A stretch of DNA of 64,000 bases from NCBI GenBank assembly GCA_021521415.1, contig JAIQDT010000061.1, forward strand, positions 62,001 through 126,000. Reading direction: 5' to 3'. Positions 45,352-57,779 of the stretch are shown here, one piece after another. The DNA is from Bidens hawaiensis (taxonomy: Eukaryota > Streptophyta > Magnoliopsida > Asterales > Asteraceae). The position numbers were made by a program, and so were the translations under genes. Position 1 is the stretch's first letter, and each line of letters starts with the position of its first letter. The notes under the pieces are model-generated. The model was not told the origin of the DNA. It did not search any database and worked only from the letters and a program-made list of their open reading frames with translations.

Positions 45352-48300
45352 TTGAACAAAAATGACTCATGGTATATGGATAGTGGATGTTCCAGGCACA
45401 TGACCTGTGATAAGGATGTATTAATAAACTATGAAAAGAAATATGAAGGGCCAGTTGCCTTTGGGAGTGATGAATATGGAGGAAAGATTGTTGGAAGAGG
45501 AACACTCACAAATGGCAAGGTATCCTTTGAGAATGTGCTGCATGTTGAAGGACTGCAATACAACTTGCTCAGCATTTCTCAAGTCTGTGATAAAGGATAC
45601 AAAGTGGCCTTCAATGATGAACATTGCCTGATCTTGAAGCCTGAATTTGTTAATCCAACTGACATGATTATGATGATGGCTCCAAGAAATGGCAACCTCT
45701 ATGAACTAAGAATGAATACTGCAACTTCAAGAGGTGGTTCATGCTTTGTGTCAAAAGCAACTGAAAATGAAACTAAACTATGGCATAAGAAGATGTGTCA
45801 TGTGAATATAAAGAACATGAACACACTTGTAAATGGTGAACATGTTGTTGGCCTTCCCACAAGAGAGTTCAAATTGGAAGAAAATTGCACATCCTGCTTG
45901 AAAGGGAAACAACACAAATCCTCACATAAAAGCAAAATAATAAACACTATTGATGAAGTCTTGGAACTGCTGCATATGGATCTTTTTGGTCCTATAAGTG
46001 TTCTAAGTATTGGGAAGAAAAGATACTGCTTGGTAATTACTGATGACTATTCAAGGTTTACTTGGGTATACTTTATGGGCAGCAAAGATGAAACTGCAGA
46101 TTTAATTAGAATGTATGTACTAAAATTGGAAAATCAACTTGAAAAGAAGGTGAAGGTCATTAGAAGTGACAATGGCACAGAGTTCAGAAATGGAATTATG
46201 GATGAATTCTGCACTTCTAAGGGTATCTTTCAACAATACAGTGCTCCCAGAACTCCTGAACAGAATGGTGTTGCAGAAAGAAGAAACAGAACTTTAATTG
46301 AAGCTGCAAGGACCATGATTGCTGACGCAAATTTACCAGTCACCTTATGGGTAGAAGCAATCAACACTGCATGTTATGTGCAGAACAGGGTTCTTTTGAA
46401 CAAGGCCCAAAATAAGACTCTATATGAGGTTATCTTTAAGAGAAAGCCTTATGTAAAGTTCTTAAATCCTTTTGGATGCAGATGGTCACTCCTAAATACA
46501 AAGAACTATTTGAACAAATTCCAGTCCAAATCTCTAGAATGCTTCTTTGTAGGTTATTCATCTCATTCAAAGGCCTACAAAGTCTATGTGAAGGAGCACA
46601 TGGTGGTGACTGAATCTTCTGATATAATCTTCAATGAAAACCATTTCAATAATATTGAAGGACCCAAGTGGCTGTTTGACTTAGAAAAGATGATCAAATC
46701 ATTCAAAATCTACAGTGAAGATATGGATGACAGCACGTACAGAACCAGTTTTGAAAATAAAGTAAAGCGAAAACAAATTGATCTGGACAAGCTATGGTCA
46801 TCCGTTGTTCCTGAGTCTAATGGCTTTAACTTTGAAAGAAACAACCTTCAAGCTGCTGAAATTGATACAAATGGACAAGATGATGTAGTGGAAGTTTCCA
46901 ATGAAGGGCCAAGTGAAGTTGAGAGTGATCCAATTCAAAGTCAGCAAACTGATCAGACTGAAAGGATAAACCACTTTGAAGAAAGGTTCCAGTCTTTGTT
47001 TAACTCTCTTCAATTTGGATCAAATGAAGCATCTTCATCAGAGATAAATCAAGTTCAAGCAAATGAAGAATCCCAAATAAGAAATGAAGATGATTCTACT
47101 ATGTTAAACATGACAAATCTTGAAACAGAAGTATCTGCACAACAAGTTGTGCAAACCACTTCTGTTGAAAGAAATCACCTAGCAGAAAACATAATAGGAG
47201 ACTTGCATGAAAGAGTGACAAAAAGTTCTTCTGAAAAGGCAAACATCTGCATGTATGCCTGCTTCTTATCCCAAGTTGAACCCAAGAACATTAATCAAGC
47301 CTTAAAAGACGACAGCTGGGTAGAAGCTATGCAGGAAGAATTGGTCCAATTCAAAGACTTACATGTATGGGATTTGGCTGACAAGCCCAGAGGCAAGTAT
47401 GCTATTAGCACCAAGTGGGTCTTCAGAAACAAGGACGAAAGAGGAATTGTTATTAAGAACAAAGCGAGACTGGTAGCTCTAGGATGCTTACAAGAGGAAG
47501 GAGTGGACTTTGAAGAAGTTTTTGCTCTAGTTGCAAGACTAGAAGCAATCAGAATCTTTCTGGCATATGCAGCATCCATGAATATAAAGGTCTATCAATT
47601 GGATGTAAAGTCTGCATTTTAGAATGGGAAAATTGATGAAGAAGTCTATGTCACTCAACCTCCTGGATTTGACGATCCAATGCACCCCAACAAAGTTTAC
47701 AAGCTCAGCAAGGCACTGTATGGATTACATCAAGCACCAAGAGCTTGGTATGATGAGCTGTCAAATCATTTGTTGGAAAACGGTTTCTGTAGAGGGGCAA
47801 TTGACAAGACTCTTTTCTACAAAAGAAGGAACAAAGACCTGCTGTTGCTGCAAGTGTATGTGGATGACATTATCTTTGGCTCTACAAATGAACAAATGTG
47901 CACAAAGTTTGAACAAGTAATGAAATCCAAGTATAAAATGAGCTCAATGGGAGAAATGAATTTCTTCCTTGGACTTCAAGTACAACAAAAGGCTGATGGT
48001 ATCTTCATAAATCAATCCAAATATGTACAAGAGATTCTTAACAAATTCAAGTGCCAAGACTTCAAGACAGTGTCCACACCAATGGATACACATGAGAAAA
48101 TGGTACCTGATGAAAAGGGGGAGCCAGTGGAGCAGCATGAATATAGGGCCAAGATAGGATCACTGATGTATCTTACAGCACCTAGGCCAGATATTATGTT
48201 TGCTATGTGTGTCTGTGAAAGATTTCAAGCTAACCCCACGGTTTCACACATGCTAGCAGTCAAGAGGATATTTAGATACCTAAAGGGAAAACCAGATTTG

Positions 48301-48806
48301 GGGATTTGGTATCCAAAGACCTCTCTTTTGATTTGATGGCCTACATAGACAGTGACTATGATGGTTGCAACATGAGTAGGAAATCAACCTTAGGAGGCTG
48401 CCAGTTTTTAGGGAACATGTTGGTGTCATGGCAATGCAAGAAGCAAACTACAGTGTCAATCTCCACCGCTGAAGCTGAGCATATTGCTGCCTCTACTTGC
48501 TGTGCACAGGTTTTGTGGATTCAAAATCAACTGCTGGACTATGGTCTGAATTTCTTACTTACTCCTATCTTCATTGATAATACTGCTGCTATGTTTATTG
48601 TTAAGAACCCAGTCCAACATTCTAAGACTAAGCATATTGAAATTAGACATCATTTCATTAGGGATTGTCAGGAAAAAGGGCTAATAGAAATGAAAAGGGT
48701 AGACACATCTGATAATTTGGCTAACTTGTTCACCAAACCTTTACATAAGACCAGGTTTCATTTTCTGTTAAAATGCCTAGGAATGATAAATGCTGATGAG
48801 GTTTAA
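45352..48806 (+). pseudogene. pol of copia II: protease, integrase, RT, RNase H with one stop and one frameshift
   Basis: The reading from 45352 shows protease [10 protein letters not shown] (Asp10), integrase zinc site H145/H150/C179/C182 and catalytic D210 (HMDLFGP), D273 (SDNGTEF) and E309 (QNGVAER), i.e. D-D-35-E. A variable Gln/Asn/Glu-rich linker follows to about residue 620, then RT. An in-frame TAG at 47620 follows SAF in the RT palm. The same frame continues to 48336 with [10 protein letters not shown] intact (47856-47885) and [16 protein letters not shown] one-base shift near 48315 moves RNase H into the 48306 frame: DSDYDGC, STAEAEH (Tyr to His in the usual AEAEY), IDNTAA, HSKTKHIEIRHHF, ending at 48806. 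Only two lesions in 1,150 codons makes this the best preserved pol after gypsy I. Confidence 0.93.
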
Positions 48807-51800
48807 TTTAGGATGTGTGCTTAAGTGAGGTGCTTATTGATTATCTATGTTACTCACCTTGAATGTTTGCATGATAAATTGCTATGTTTGAATGATTACT
48901 CGAATTGCATGAATCATGTTTGTGACTGTTCTTATGTGGAATTTCTGTTAACTAAGTTAATCATAGCTTTTAGTACTTTGATATGTGCCTGCATGATGAA
49001 TTTTTATGATTTTAAGTACTTCAAGCATGAATCTGTGCTTGATAATGTGATTGTTGCTCTTCGAGCACAAGCATAGGCTCCTGTAAGACTATTCTAAGTC
49101 ATTCGAGCACATATGTCATTGCTCAACAGCTCGAGCATAGAATGCTGTCTTGAAAAACTTTTGCAAGTGTTTCGAGCATGCTTCTGTGGAAAATGGGTGT
49201 TTAATGCTCTTCGAGCACAAACAATCCATACTTGAAGTTTTTCTCAAGTAACTCGAGCATGAGTGTTGTTACTAATGGTCAAGCATGTACATGTGTTCAG
49301 GATACTGTGCTCTTTCTTTGCAAATTACTGCTCGAGCACAGAGTTAAAGTTTATCGAGCACATTCATTAAAATGATATACTTCTAAGGTTGCTCGATAGA
49401 CGGGCATGCTCGATGAAGTTCTGAGCATGCTCGACAGAATTAAGTGATGATTTGTTGGTTCTATGCTATTCAAATGTTTGTGTTTTTTATCCTGTGAAAG
49501 TGTGTGCTTGTTACAAATGCTTAAATGACAACACCATCTTTAAAAATCGTTGTTCTTCAATTGAACTCTCAAAAGGAAATGGTTTTTAAAAGTGGTAAAA
49601 GTTTTTGACTAACAACACTGTTCTCGGTGATATTGAATAAGAGAAATGATAATATATTATCCAAGTTCCCAGCTTCATGGAAGCAAGAAATTGTTTTCTG
49701 GGAAATTGAATCCAACCTAAAATAGGAAATGATAGAAAACTGTTTAAGATAACTAACCCATGGATTATAAGTTCAAAAGGCTTTGAGTACAGTCATTGGC
49801 AAAGTATGGTAGCTATCCATAGTCTATAGTTGCAATATGTGATATACACTTAAATTTGCTAAGTATGATGTGGTGAAACATTGGAAAATAAGGTATGTTC
49901 TCTAGCATATCTCTCCGAATGATAGGCAGAAAGGTGATTATCCAATCATACACGAGCCCGTTGGTGTTTCTGGTCTATAAAAATATCTATTAAGTATTTG
50001 AGCAGAAATAAATTATTGATATACGGAAAACCTCTCAAAAGAACAGAGAAAGAAAAAGATTGAAAAGTATAAAAGGATCACAAGTATAAGATATATATAT
50101 AAGATATCTGATTTCATGACTTAAGGGGCACTAAGGGAACTACAGGGGTGGGGCATACGAGTAAGTCCTAAAAACCCTGAATTTAAGGCATGTAAGTCTG
50201 GATGGCATGTAAGTCCAACGTTCAACCTTACAATCTGTTATCAAAGACATAATATAACTAAAATCTAGTGTACAAAAATCAATTTTAACCAGGGCATCAG
50301 GGGGTCGGAGTCAATTCGGAGTGATTTGGAGAAAGCTAAATACGCTTTGAGAAGAGATTAGAGGCAATCTGAAGCTATAATGATAACCATTCCTATCTTA
50401 TGCTCTAATTGAATTCTAAATGTATCACAGAAAGCAATGACCATTATGCTAAGTATACCTGCTGTCAACCTGACGTGAGTCATAATAACACTGCCCATGA
50501 AGTGGTGTAATCGTTGTCTTAAATAGTCTAATCCCATAATTGAAGATCTTTCCAGTGACTTAAAATGAATTGTATTTTGAACTGGATTTTGATCTCTTAA
50601 GTCACCTTAAACAAATTGCTCAATTTAACTTACTGTTCTGCAATGATTATTCCTTGAAAAAGATTGAAATTTTGAGCACCAGACATGATTAATCATGTCT
50701 TGGGTTAGTGGCTTAGCAGTTGTGATTCTCAAACTGAAATACCTATTCAGTTAAGTGTTTCGAGCATAGAGACTGTGCTTGTTTAAGTATCACTGCTTCG
50801 AGCATACTATGTGATGTGTGAATGGACATCTGTTTTGAGCATGACATGAAAATTTTGTTGTTAAGTGTTTCGAGCATGACTCTTACTCTCAAGCATTCTG
50901 GAAATTTTGTTAAGTTTTGTATCTTATCTTCGAGCACCTGCTATACTTTGAAAGTTGATGTTATGTGTTTCGAGCATGATTGCATGGTAGATAGTTAGGA
51001 TCTAAGTTTTCGAGCACAAATAACTGAATGATAGGAGACATTTATATGTTTCGAGCATCATTGTTACTAGATACTTAGGTATAAGCATTCGAGCTGAGGA
51101 ACTTGATCATTTTGTGAAATAGTTCGAGTAAATTTGAAGGGCTAGACACTTAGGCTGTGAGTTCGAGTACAGGAATAGGAAAGATAAAATCAGATAAGGC
51201 TTTCTAGCATAGAAGTACGTTGAGCACATAGAGCTACAGTATCGAGCAAAGTTCCTAACATAGTCATCTCGAGCATAGATTAGAGTTGATAAATTTCTAA
51301 ATATCCACCACAATGCATAGTCGAGTAAGGTAAGATTACTAGTGTGACTCTCGAGCGCAATACATTCGAGCACACTACAAGTCTAGTGAAATACTGGTTT
51401 ATCTCACTGGTTGTACCATGTACTCGAGCAAGGACAGAGAATATTCCAAGTACATCGAGCAAGAGTTGTACCATGTACTCGTGTACAGGGGGAGCCAGCT
51501 TTTCCTTTGGCTGTATGCTCGAGCAAGGGAGGCGCATTTAAATTTGAAATTAAATGACAACTGTCGTGTGCTAGACGACAAACCAAGGTACAGTACCACC
51601 CAAACGTTAGGTATAAAAGGGGGACTTAGAAAGTTTTCACACATTTCTCCCTGTTCAACCTAAACGAAAGCCTTCTTGCTCGTGCTATCTCCCTCTTGCT
51701 CGCTGTTCTTTTACTTGCTTAACTTCACTTCGATTATAGCCATTAGCTCAGTTTCGACTACGGTAAGACATCGTTATTCGATAATCGTCGCACCGACTTT

Positions 51801-51956
51801 GAAATTAGGGTTTCTAATTGAAAAAATTGACTAACTGTTTACTTGTTCTGACAGTTACGCATATTACTACGGAACAGGTTAATCGAAGAAGCCATTACTC
51901 ATCTATCCTTTCTCATATACCAGTTTTGCAACTTTGTGTGCTGACATTCTTCTATT
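48807..51956 (+). repeat. Copia II non-coding region with dispersed TCGAGCA motifs
   Basis: There is no convincing ORF. TTCGAGCAT/C or CTCGAGCA recurs about 30 times in two clusters, 49055-49430 and 50755-51530, typically 35-60 bp apart. Examples are at 49059, 49100, 49172, 49211, 50759, 50798, 50870, 50930, 50969, 51009, 51050, 51422, 51455 and 51520. The same motif fills the LTRs of this family. The middle (49430-50750) is plain AT-rich sequence. Confidence 0.85.
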
Positions 51957-52613
51957 TTGGCAGAACTGATGGCTCTTAAGTTCGAAAAACGGCACAATAT
52001 GTGTGCGCAACTAGAGATAGACGATGATAATCGCGAGTTGGTGCCAATGATAAATTTCCTAACCAACTCTAATCTGCGAGTGGCATTGACAGAAAACCCC
52101 ACGATATACAAAAATCACATTTCTGATTTTTGGGGCTCCGCAGCATATGTCAACGATGTCAATGGAGAAATAATTGAGGCTTCGGTTCTAAACCACGAGA
52201 TTGAGATAACAGAAGCTTCAATCCGGGCTGCTCTAGACTTAAATGACAATTTTGGGGCTCAGCCTTCTTACTCGGTCCCAAGACTTCTGAGCGTCTTTCA
52301 AGAGACTATGTGATATCAAGGAGGAGTCAAAGTAGGGTAATTTCAGAAGGGGAGCTCTACATTACTCCACAGGTTCCTGATTCATCACGTGATTCACTCT
52401 CTTTCTCCACGAAGAGGGACTTGGACTTTGCTAAGTCGAGAGCTTGGGACTCTCACTGTAGCCATTCTTTACCAACAACCCTTCAATATTTCAATACTCA
52501 TCTTTCAAGGGTTGATTTCAAATGGAGAGAAGCCAGTTAATCAAAGATTCATAATGTATCCACGTTTTCTGCAGATCTTAATAAACAGAGCTCTACAGAA
52601 ATTCAAAGGATAG
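51957..52613 (+). pseudogene. Env-position ORF of copia II, conserved N-terminal domain
   Basis: It starts MAELMALKFEKRHNMCAQL at 51957 (alternative ATG MALKF at 51969). It continues LVPMINFLTNSNLRVALTENPTIY and NHISDFWGSAAYV, then EASIRAALDLND, the layout of an uncharacterised protein commonly found downstream of pol in plant copia elements. Stops at 52311 (TGA after QETM) and near 52335 interrupt it. The frame goes on with RFLIHHVIHSLS, QQPFNISILIFQGL and FIMYPRFLQILINRAL to 52611. Function is unknown; it occupies the place of the so-called env-like ORF, but I see no signal peptide or membrane segment here. Confidence 0.75.
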
Positions 52614-52621
52614 GGCAGATT

Positions 52622-53558
52622 TTGAGGTTGCAAGATCCAAATATATGCAAACGAATGAAGGATGCTCAGAGTAAGTTCATTGATAATGATGAATGGGATG
52701 TCCTCCCATGGTTACTAGTGCCTGCACTGGGTACCATTGATGTACCGAGCACCCCTGGCAACAGTGATGAGGAAGATAGAGTTGGTATGGATGCTGATGG
52801 CGATGATAATGATAATGATGATGGTAATGCTTTTAATTGATCAAACTGCAGATAAGGAGGTTATTGCAACCGTAAATGGACAGGAGGAGATGAATGAGCC
52901 GATGGATGACGATGTGTTTGTTGCATCTGTGGTTAACAGTGATGTCAATATTGTCTGTTCACCATCCCCTACCGAACCTGTTACTAATGATATTCCTGTT
53001 CCTACGCCACCTACATCTCCACTACAAGTTCCATTACAATCACCCAAACCCATTCAAGACCAACCTACCAATGAAACCTCCCCACTACCAGCTCAATCCC
53101 CATATATTGAACCATATAAGGTCCCATCCCCTGAAACTGCTGATTCTGAACCCGCTCCAAAGCCTACTGTTGAAACCCCACCATCAAGTCCCAATCTTTA
53201 CGATGTTATTTGTGAAAATGCCAAACTTGAGTTCAAAAACATAATGTTAAGAGAACGTAACGCCATTTTGGCCAGACGGAACTCGGCATTAGAAGCTGCT
53301 CTAAATGAAGCTTTAATAAGGATTCGAACCCTTAAGGGGCAGTCTGGGGTTAAGAAGACCTCAGATGCACCAAAACAGGGGGAGAAACCTAAACCTGAAG
53401 GTGATGAGAGTTTAAAAGTGATTGGACAGACCTATGAGAGTTCTGAAGAGGAAGTGGTGGAAGTTGAACCATCAGATGCCCTAAACATGCTAAATCAAGC
53501 ATATGATGATGAAGAATCAGAGGATGAGGATAAAGAAAAGGAAGAAACTGAAGAATAA
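52622..53558 (+). pseudogene. Env-position ORF of copia II, acidic/proline-rich middle
   Basis: It continues the preceding domain in other frames: DPNICKRMKDAQSKFIDNDEWDVL and an Asp/Asn-rich run to 52840, then an overlapping open frame (52737-53558). That frame has a Pro/Ser/Thr-rich linker, a leucine/arginine heptad-like helix (NAKLEFKNIMLRERNAILAR) and a Glu/Asp-rich end. Low complexity makes function unreadable. Confidence 0.6.
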
Positions 53559-54557
53559 ATTCAGAAAAGGAAAGCTAAGGGAAAGGGGGTTGCACTTACT
53601 GATGATGATCTACACCCCCTACCTAATATACAGTTCAATCTAATGATATTTTATACAAAGAGAATATAGTTCATCCAGATGTGGCTGAGGCTGAATCTGT
53701 AAACACAGCTATAAATTTAATGAAGTAAGAGTTGGATAATCTGGAGATGGAAGAGGAGGAGGAAATTCCTTAAGAAGTCATAGAAGCCTTGATAAACATG
53801 AAAGAAGAGGAAGAGGCAAATGAAAGGAAATTAAAAGAAGCAGATGATGCTATAAAGGCTACAATGGAGGCTTTGAAGGCTAGACAAGAAGATGATACAC
53901 AAGAACCTACACAAACTGAGCCTATGCACTCTGAACAAGAGCCCACACCATCTGAGCCAATCATAACTAAGCCTAAAGAGGATGAAGTGAATGAACCTCA
54001 ACTTAGCCTGGGACCTGTTATTCAAGAAGAAAATGAAACTATTGAAGTCTCAGCAAGTACAATGGTTAAGTTGATTATAATGAAGGATCTTACACTGATT
54101 TTGAATAATCCAGAGAGACATCACCCGGAGATTGTGATGGCAGCAAGAAAGGCTCAACAAGACTTTATAAACTTGAACAAAGGAGAACCAAGATTTGAAG
54201 AACATGTTGAACCAAGTGAACCCATCATTCAAGAGGTTACTGAAGAGACTGAAGAGACTCATGAAGATGAAGTTGTTATTGATGAATCTGAGTCAGTGCA
54301 TGAGGAAATAATTATTGAAGAACCAGAAACAGAAGTAGGGCATCCCGATACATCCACTCCAACTCAATCAAGTTTAAAAAGGAAAGACACAACTGATATT
54401 GAGACACCAAAGTCCAAAAGACAAAAATCTGTTAGAAAATGGTGTATAAGATGAGGAGAGACAAGGTTGAAGAAATGATTGAGGCTCTTCATAACCTTGA
54501 AGAAGTAGTTGACTTGGATGTTGAAAATGAAGATGAGGAAGAGTTGAGGAAGCCGAA
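53559..54557 (+). pseudogene. Env-position ORF of copia II, glutamate-rich segment
   Basis: A lightly broken coding stretch. It is open from 53789 to 54454 (MKEEEEANERKLKEADDAIK, then Pro/Glu-rich text and a basic SLKRKDTTDIETPKSKRQK near the end, which looks like a nuclear-localisation type sequence). Stops at 53556, about 53727 and about 53772 separate it from the part upstream. It was probably one long protein with the flanking pieces. Confidence 0.6.
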
Positions 54558-55286
54558 ATGGAAAAAGAAGATAAGAATTATTTGATCAGTCTGGGATATG
54601 ATCCACTATATCTCCAAAGACTATCAAAGGAAGATTTAGCAAAAGAAGCTGAGGGGTGGAGAACAAGGAAAGCAAAAAGAGAACTATTAATGAAGGCTGG
54701 TCACAAAAGTGCATTCCTTAACCTTCAGCCATTTGATAAAATTGACCGAATGTATAAGAGAGCTCTGATAGATGATGTTTTTGATTATGTGAAGAAAGTA
54801 TCAAAGAAGAAAGAAGAAAGTGAAAAGGTTTTGAAAGAATCTGACAGCAGCAAAAAGAAGGCTGAAAAGAAATCAAAGGATGAAGAAGAATATGTATCAT
54901 TAAAGTCTAAACACAAAGATATCAAATTTCTCCAACTATATGGCTACAAGTATAATCATTTAATAAACCTCTCTCATGAAGAAATTAAGAGAAAAATTGA
55001 ACTTGTAAAAGCCTGTCATAAAGACAAGAAAAGTCAGGAAGAATATCAAAGAGAACAAGAGTTAAAAATGAGACTGGCAAAAGAAAAGGAGAAGACTAAG
55101 AAGAAGGAAGAAGAGGTGAAGAAATGGTTTGAAGACCCTCAAAGGGTAGATTTGTTAAAGAGAATTGTGATGGAAAAGGGAGTGTCAGAAGAACAGTTTC
55201 AAAACATGCCTCTTGAACAATTAATGGAAATATATAATATGATAAGGAAGATTGGAATCTTCTCAACCTCCTCAGAAAACGGCTAA
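54558..55286 (+). pseudogene. Env-position ORF of copia II, C-terminal Lys/Glu coiled-coil, now fused into the LTR
   Basis: An open frame of 242 codons: NYLISLGYDPLYLQRLS, a highly charged Lys/Glu helix, FLQLYGYKYNHLINLSHEEI, another Lys/Glu helix, then PLEQLMEIYN. The last codons (from about 55243) are LTR sequence read as protein (KIGIFSTSSENG), because the PPT and the first bases of the 3' LTR are missing. The original stop is therefore gone. Confidence 0.7.
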
Positions 55287-56281
55287 GTATGGACTTCGAG
55301 CAAGCTTAGGCGATCGAGCATGGTTTTACTACCTCGAGCAAGGTCTTCAGAACCTTAAATGGTTAATTCTTCTAAGTGTTAAGGCTTCGAGCAAGCTACA
55401 CTTCAACGAGCAATAGTATTCTTCTATCGAGCATAGATTGCTTATCGAGCAAACATCTTGATCATACTAGTTTTAACCAAGTGTTATGAGCACAGGATGA
55501 TCGAGCACATGGGGTCAAGCAAGGATGCAATAAAAAGATGTCACGTGATCAAAGCAAGGACTCCGAGCACAGTTCGGTTTCCGAGCAAGATTTGCATCCG
55601 ATCATGCTAAAGATTGCTGAATAAGTATAACTGAAGACATCAAGAAGAATGAGCTTGCTCGATGGACTAGTTCAAGCAAAGCATGGACAAGTCAAGAAGA
55701 ACGAAGCTTATTGGTGGAGAATATATTCTCCGAAAGAGAATATATTCTAAGTAAAATATGCTCGAAGACACTCATCGAGCATACCTAGCATAGGGAGTCT
55801 GCTCGAGCAAGATAGTTACCTTGCTCGAAGACTCAACACTTGTATTATTTTGAGTTTCATTATGTAATGATTAGGAACTTCTAGAAGGAATGTCAGGGTC
55901 TATAAATAGGGGTCCTAGATTACCTTTTAGGACACGGATTTCTAGACTGAATACAGGCTGGCACGCATTGAATACGAAAAACATTAAGAAAAAGAATATT
56001 CTCTTTGTCTTCTCGTACAATCGCCGCCACCGTCATACACGAAACCCTAGACATTCCTTTCACTGTTGTATTACATGATATATTAAATGCAGTGAATCTT
56101 TGTCTTGAAATCGTTCTTACTGATCATTCATTTACGTTTCGTGTCTGTTATACTTTCACTCCTTCATTCCCACTTGTTGGATATCCTGATTCCGCTGGGA
56201 TATTCAATAGGCCTTTGGGTTAGCAGAGTCGGTGTATTCTTGTTAACCTTTAGAGGTTTAACCCAATTCACGGTCCTGACA
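55243..56281 (+). repeat. 3' LTR of copia II, lacking its first ~17 bp
   Basis: It aligns from GATAAGGAAGATTGG with 41242 onward to the shared end GGTCCTGACA. TGTTGGATCGGATTTTT of the 5' LTR has no counterpart and no PPT precedes it. The TATA box is at 55901. Confidence 0.92.
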
Positions 56282-56286
56282 CTTTC

Positions 56287-56790
56287 ACAGGCTACACCCG
56301 CCCCCAAAACTGTCAGAATTGAAAACAAACTCCAGATTCGTTCGTCTTTACACGTTACCAGTCGAATAACTTGAAACCCTAACAAATGAAATCCGTGTTG
56401 GGCAAATAATATATCTATATGTTCGTCTCAACATTACGGACCTAAGAAACTTACTTTCATAGGCTGCACCTGCCCCCACAGCTATCAGAACTGAAAACAA
56501 AAGTCCAGGTTCGCTTGGCTTTACGTGTTAACAGTCGAATAACTTGAAATCCTATCAAACAAACTTCGTTTTGGGAAAATAATATATCCTCGTGTTCGTC
56601 TCGACATTCTGGTCCTAATAAACTTACTTTAGCATGCTGCACCTGCCTCCACAGCTGTCAAAGCTGAAAACAAACTCTAGGTTCATTCAGCTTTACGTGT
56701 TAATAGTCGAATAACCCGACACCCTATCAAATGAACTCCGATTTGGACAAATAATATATCCACACGTTTGTCTCGCCAAGCCCCATCAAA
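56287..56790. repeat. ~172-bp tandem repeat, three units here (a fourth before copia II)
   Basis: The phrase AGGCTGCACCTGCCCCCACA..GTCAGAACTGAAAAC starts at about 56289, 56460 and 56633. Each unit also has GTCGAATAACTTGAAA and CAAATAATATATC. The unit at 41069-41224 is the same array split by copia II. Confidence 0.9.
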
Positions 56791-57304
56791 GCATATAGTT
56801 AACTGTAAGTAATTTTAAATGACCGGCTTGGGTTCATGTTTAGTTCAAAATAACTGTAAGTAGTTTTATTGAAATTTAATTGATATACATTAAATTTTCC
56901 GATGCATATGTTGCGATGACTGTAAACCAAAGTCAAGGAAATATGTAGAGAAATTTAATTTATATATTTACTTAAAGTAGTATAATTGTTTATATAATAT
57001 GAACCCATTATCTATCTTATTATGTATATGTATGTTTTTTTTTATTTTGTTTTATTATATTTTTGGTCAACCCCTGTGTCACACGGGTTCTAACATAGTG
57101 TATGTGTGTGTGTCTTATGATGGTTTAAGAGAAAACCATAGTTCTTTTGACAATCAATTAAATGAATCCTAACCATTGATATAATCATATCAAGGGTTAA
57201 ATTATTGATGGCATAATTGTAAATTAGTTAATGAAAAAGGTTTAGATTTAAATGAATAAGGTATTTTTGGAAGAAATCTTGTGTTGGTTTTGGGAATCGA
57301 CTAA
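56791..57304. other. Unassigned AT-rich sequence with a terminal-type hairpin
   Basis: I recognise no gene. A hairpin AACCCCTGTGTCACACGGGTT (57069-57089) followed by CTAACATAG resembles a decayed Helitron 3' end. Confidence 0.4.
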
Positions 57305-57532
57305 GGGCATGCTTGGGATTGAGTTTGAAAAATGCTTATTGTCTTATTGGTTTTTTCAAAAAGCCATTTTGAAAAGCCAGTATTTAAGGCTTTTAGAAAA
57401 CTGTTTTTTAACCATTTCAAAAGGCTAAAATAAAAAGGATTTTGGTGATTGCCAAACACATTTAACTTATTGGCTTGTTAAAAACGCCAATAAGCCAATA
57501 AATATTCTTCAAACTCAATCCCAAACATGCTC
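57305..57532. mobile_element. Tourist-like (PIF/Harbinger) MITE, 228 bp, TSD TAA
   Basis: The left TIR GGGCATGCTTGGGATTGAGT (57305 on, extending to TTGAA at 57329) is mirrored by the right end at 57508-57532 with two mismatches over 25-26 bp. TAA flanks both sides (57302-57304, 57533-57535). The interior is fold-back and non-coding (AAAAGCC / GGCTTTT motifs). Confidence 0.85.
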
Positions 57533-57779
57533 TAAAATAAACAACAATAACCCATGAATAGCTCTTTATATAATATATCTTGATCATATTAAACCTACTA
57601 GTAGTGTGCCCGAGCGATGCTGCGGTGGTGACACTCTGTTTAAACAGATTTTTAGTAGTTAAAACATTTTAAACATATGGTAGGATACGGTTGTTTCAAA
57701 AAAACGAATGTTTCTTTTTGTACGTTACAATTATTATATAAAACCTGAAATCCTAGTTTTATACTCATGGCTTGGTAGT

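Larger units (their letters stand above)
41225..56281 (+). mobile_element. Ty1/copia element copia II, 15 kb, Sirevirus-like, TSD CTTTC
   Basis: CTTTC flanks both ends (41220-41224 and 56282-56286). Order: 5' LTR, PBS, gag, pol (protease-integrase-RT-RNase H), 3.1 kb of TCGAGCA-rich non-coding DNA, an env-position ORF region, and a 3' LTR lacking its first bases. The size, the long gag, the region after pol and the palindrome-rich LTR suit the Sirevirus group. The LTRs differ by a few percent (roughly 5% over the part I compared by eye). Confidence 0.92.
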
